Shown piece after piece: positions 5,303 through 7,001 of a DNA stretch of 7,001 bases (the first letter of the stretch is position 1; each line of letters begins with the position of its first letter). A program made the translations under genes and the position numbers. Origin of the DNA: an uncultured Eubacterium sp. (GTDB taxonomy: Bacteria; Bacillota; Clostridia; Lachnospirales; Lachnospiraceae); assembly GCA_910579075.1 (NCBI GenBank), contig CAJTSV010000041.1, positions 21,608 through 28,608 of the forward strand. Direction: 5' to 3'. The notes under the pieces were generated by a model that saw nothing but the letters and a program-made list of their open reading frames with translations, was not told where the DNA came from and made no database searches.

Positions 5303-6340
5303 ATGTCAAACAGGAGAGGAAGACTTGCCTGGAAACTTCTGGCGTATGTTTTATGTACAGCGCTGCTTGTTTCCGGAATCAATGCATGGTATCAGAAATG
5401 GGATGATACCAGCCAGACCAAAAAATTTCAAAATATGCCGGAAAAAATTCAGATATGCAATTTCGGCTCCAGCCACGGGCTGTATGGATTCTGCTATGAT
5501 AAGATACAGCAGCAGTATGGCTGCTTTAATTTTGCGCTCAGCTCACAGATGCTTTCGTATGATGCCCGTATTTTTGAAGCTTATCAGGACCGCATTCAGA
5601 AGGGTGCGGCTGTGTTCCTGCCGGTTTCCTATTTTTCGCTGTATGGAAAAGCAGAAGAACTGGCGGGAGATTTTGAATCAAAAAACAGGCGGTATTATAA
5701 AATTCTGCCAAAGGAAAAGGTAAAGGATTACCATCTGGAAACGGATATTTATGTGAGGATTTTTCCAGTGCTGTCTGCTTATGAAAATATCCTGAAAGCA
5801 GCCCTCAAGTGTGCAGGCGGAAACAGGGAATCCGTTATGGAAGAATGGAACAAAAAGGCTTCTGATATTCCGCTTCTGGAAAATGCGCGGGCAGCGGCCG
5901 AAAGGCATATCGTTACAGACAAGCTGGATGAAAGCGGAAACAGGATTTGCAATCAGGAAGAAATCAGCGCCCTGTACAGGCTGGCAGCCCTGTGCCGGGA
6001 ATCCGGCGCAAGGCCGGTTCTTGTAACAACGCCGTTTCTGAAGGAATACCAGGACGCTGTCAGGGAAGCAGATACGTCTTTTCAGGAAGATTTTTACCGG
6101 CTCATGGAAGAAATTGCAGAAAGCACCGGGGCTGAATATTATGATTATTCATCCGATGAGCGTTTTGCAGGGCATCCGGAATTATTTATGGACAGCGACC
6201 ATTTGAATAAAGCCGGTGCAGAACAGTTTGTTGAAATTTTAGTAAAGGAAGTAATTGCATATGAACCAGATACCGCCAAACCAGATCCCGTTTGCGGACC
6301 TGCGCCCGATGCACCGGGAAATCCGCAGCGGGCTGGATGA
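5303..6340 (+). CDS. SGNH-hydrolase-like / DltD-AlgJ-type partner of the MBOAT acyltransferase
   Basis: 345 residues. A single hydrophobic segment at about 10-27 (WKLLAYVLCTALLVSGI) is a signal anchor, placing the rest outside the membrane. The SGNH block I is NFGSSHG (Gly55, Ser57 as likely nucleophile) and the final block is DSDHLN (Asp297, His300), so Ser, Asp and His of a catalytic triad are visible. Such proteins are typically encoded next to MBOAT proteins and help transfer the acyl group to a surface glycan. It starts 5 bp after the MBOAT stop; AGGAG is only 2 nt from the ATG, an unusually short gap, so translational coupling is likely. The recognisable domain ends near residue 320. 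The last 26 residues are Pro- and Ala-rich and overlap the aminotransferase gene by 80 bp in another frame, suggesting an altered 3' end. The acyl donor and glycan are unknown. Confidence 0.8.
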   Translation: MSNRRGRLAWKLLAYVLCTALLVSGINAWYQKWDDTSQTKKFQNMPEKIQICNFGSSHGLYGFCYDKIQQQYGCFNFALSSQMLSYDARIFEAYQDRIQKGAAVFLPVSYFSLYGKAEELAGDFESKNRRYYKILPKEKVKDYHLETDIYVRIFPVLSAYENILKAALKCAGGNRESVMEEWNKKASDIPLLENARAAAERHIVTDKLDESGNRICNQEEISALYRLAALCRESGARPVLVTTPFLKEYQDAVREADTSFQEDFYRLMEEIAESTGAEYYDYSSDERFAGHPELFMDSDHLNKAGAEQFVEILVKEVIAYEPDTAKPDPVCGPAPDAPGNPQRAG

Positions 6341-6755
6341 AGCATACCGCAGGGTTTTGGAAAAAAGCTGCTTTATCCAGGGAACGGAACTGAGCCTTTT
6401 CGAGCAGGAATTTGCCGCGTACTGCGGGACGAAATACTGTGTCGGCACGGCATCCGGCCTGGATGCCGTCTGCCTGGCCTTAAGGGCGCTTGGCATCGGG
6501 CCGGGGGACGAGGTGCTTGTACCGGCCAATACATTTATCGCGACTGCGCTGGCCGTGTCGCGTGCAGGAGCCGTTCCCGTGTTTGCCGACCCGGATATCG
6601 GGACGTATAACACTCCGTGTCCAGTTTTAGTATACCACTTCACTCGTGGCAGACTTCCACAGGGGAAGTGGTTCCGGTGTATGAGGACTATAACGGACGG
6701 GGAACGGAGTACAGGCTGGCGGGATTCTGGAATGTGCAGAAGGAACAGGCTGTAA
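6261..6755 (+). pseudogene. DegT/DnrJ/EryC1/StrS sugar aminotransferase, 3'-truncated
   Basis: The N-terminal 117 residues are clearly a PLP-dependent sugar aminotransferase of the FdtB/QdtB type, which makes 3-amino-3,6-dideoxy sugars for surface glycans. Motifs are IPFADL, SCFIQGTELSLFEQEFAAYCG, GTASGLDA (PLP phosphate binding, 62-69), GDEVLVPANTFIAT and FADPDIGTYN. After Asn117 (about 6612) the family sequence stops and 47 unrelated residues follow to a stop at 6755. Family members run to about 365 residues, and the lysine that holds PLP is missing, so the product cannot be active. ATG 6261 has AAAGGAA 11 nt upstream; TTG 6255 is an alternative start. G+C is 64% over 6421-6600, far above the preceding gene, suggesting a different origin. 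It overlaps the SGNH gene by 80 bp. The exact subfamily is inferred. Confidence 0.85.
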
Positions 6756-6934
6756 AGGTTTCTGAAATAAGAGAGGAAATCATGCCGGAGAACCGGATAT
6801 GTACGTTAGAGCTGGCAGAGGTGTATGTAAAGGCGGTGGAGAGTTTCATGGAGGATATGGAACCGGAAGAACGTACAAGGGAGAACCGTCCTATGTATCA
6901 GAGACAAAACGAGGAATATATACAGGGCAGATAA
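6617..6934 (+). CDS. Unrecognised ORF, probably the 3' end of a truncated gene
   Basis: An open frame of up to 105 residues runs from just after the aminotransferase break to 6934. I do not recognise it. The sequence is hydrophilic and rich in Glu, with segments such as EVVPVYEDYNGRGTEYRL and ICTLELAEVYVKAVESF; the second looks helical. The apparent GTG at 6617 has no Shine-Dalgarno sequence and lies at the junction, so the true 5' end has probably been lost. An internal ATG at 6782 has GAGAGG 5 nt upstream and could start a 50-residue product. The frame differs from that of the aminotransferase tail over the same bases and ends just before a strong terminator, as the last gene of a unit would. 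A mobile-element origin is possible but not shown. Confidence 0.5.
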   Translation: MSSFSIPLHSWQTSTGEVVPVYEDYNGRGTEYRLAGFWNVQKEQAVKVSEIREEIMPENRICTLELAEVYVKAVESFMEDMEPEERTRENRPMYQRQNEEYIQGR

Positions 6935-6948
6935 ATAATTCCGTTGTT

Positions 6949-6980
6949 AAAAGGCATAGATGAAATATTCTATGCCTTTT
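6949..6980. terminator. Bidirectional factor-independent terminator
   Basis: A 12-bp perfect stem (AAAAGGCATAGA at 6949-6960 with TCTATGCCTTTT at 6969-6980) encloses an 8-nt loop. The T-run at 6977-6980 serves the plus strand and the A-run at 6949-6952 gives a T-run on the minus strand. It lies 14 bp after the stop at 6934. Confidence 0.75.
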
Positions 6981-7001
6981 GCAGTGCAATTAACTTACAA
7001 T

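Noticed and set aside
6635..6672. CCACTTC...GAAGTGG hairpin just after the aminotransferase break
   Set aside because: It lies within open reading frames, has no T-run, and one 7-bp stem with a long loop is weak evidence for a mobile-element end.

Overview
The window looks like chromosomal DNA of a Gram-positive anaerobe of the Clostridia, most likely Lachnospiraceae. The reasons are Clostridia-type Shine-Dalgarno sites, a Crp/Fnr regulator next to a ferredoxin plus membrane 4Fe-4S protein pair, and an AAA-ATPase-like/PD-(D/E)XK protein of a type frequent in that group. The taxon is inferred from gene types and style, not from a marker gene.

Left part (1-3340). A 574-residue AAA-ATPase-like/DUF1703 nuclease-type protein (31-1755, +) is followed by a Crp/Fnr regulator (1794-2468, +). 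Two bases beyond it ends a convergent two-gene operon on the minus strand: a 65-residue 2[4Fe-4S] ferredoxin (3255-3058) translationally coupled (ATGA overlap) to a membrane 4Fe-4S protein (3061-2471). This operon has a clear promoter (perfect TATAAT) and a GTGAC/GTCAC inverted repeat centred at about -41, where class II Crp/Fnr activators sit, so the neighbouring regulator probably controls it.

Intergenic region (3256-3835, 580 bp). It holds no convincing gene but is highly organised. Two 27-bp palindromic repeats (3436-3462 and 3723-3749) stand in inverted orientation, 22 of 27 bases alike, with an identical asymmetric 8-bp core. They flank a 260-bp AT-rich segment that carries a promoter-like sequence pointing away from the downstream acyltransferase cassette. 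I read this as a candidate invertible promoter (inverton) in its OFF orientation. Outer and internal AAGCC-type repeats add further structure.

Right part (3836-7001). This is a damaged surface-polysaccharide acylation cassette. An AlgI/DltB-type MBOAT O-acyltransferase is frameshifted at a run of six G. An SGNH-hydrolase-like partner appears intact, with a C-terminal tail running 80 bp into the next gene. A DegT/DnrJ/EryC1/StrS sugar aminotransferase breaks off after residue 117 at about position 6612. Past the break lie the 3' end of an unrelated, unrecognised ORF (to 6934) and a bidirectional terminator (6949-6980). The aminotransferase fragment is far richer in G+C (64% over 6421-6600 by my count) than the SGNH gene (about 38% over 5641-5760).

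Taken together, the MBOAT and SGNH proteins would move acyl groups across the membrane onto a cell-surface glycan, and the aminotransferase would have supplied an amino sugar for it. In this isolate the cassette appears switched off or decaying at several levels: promoter orientation, the frameshift, and the truncation.
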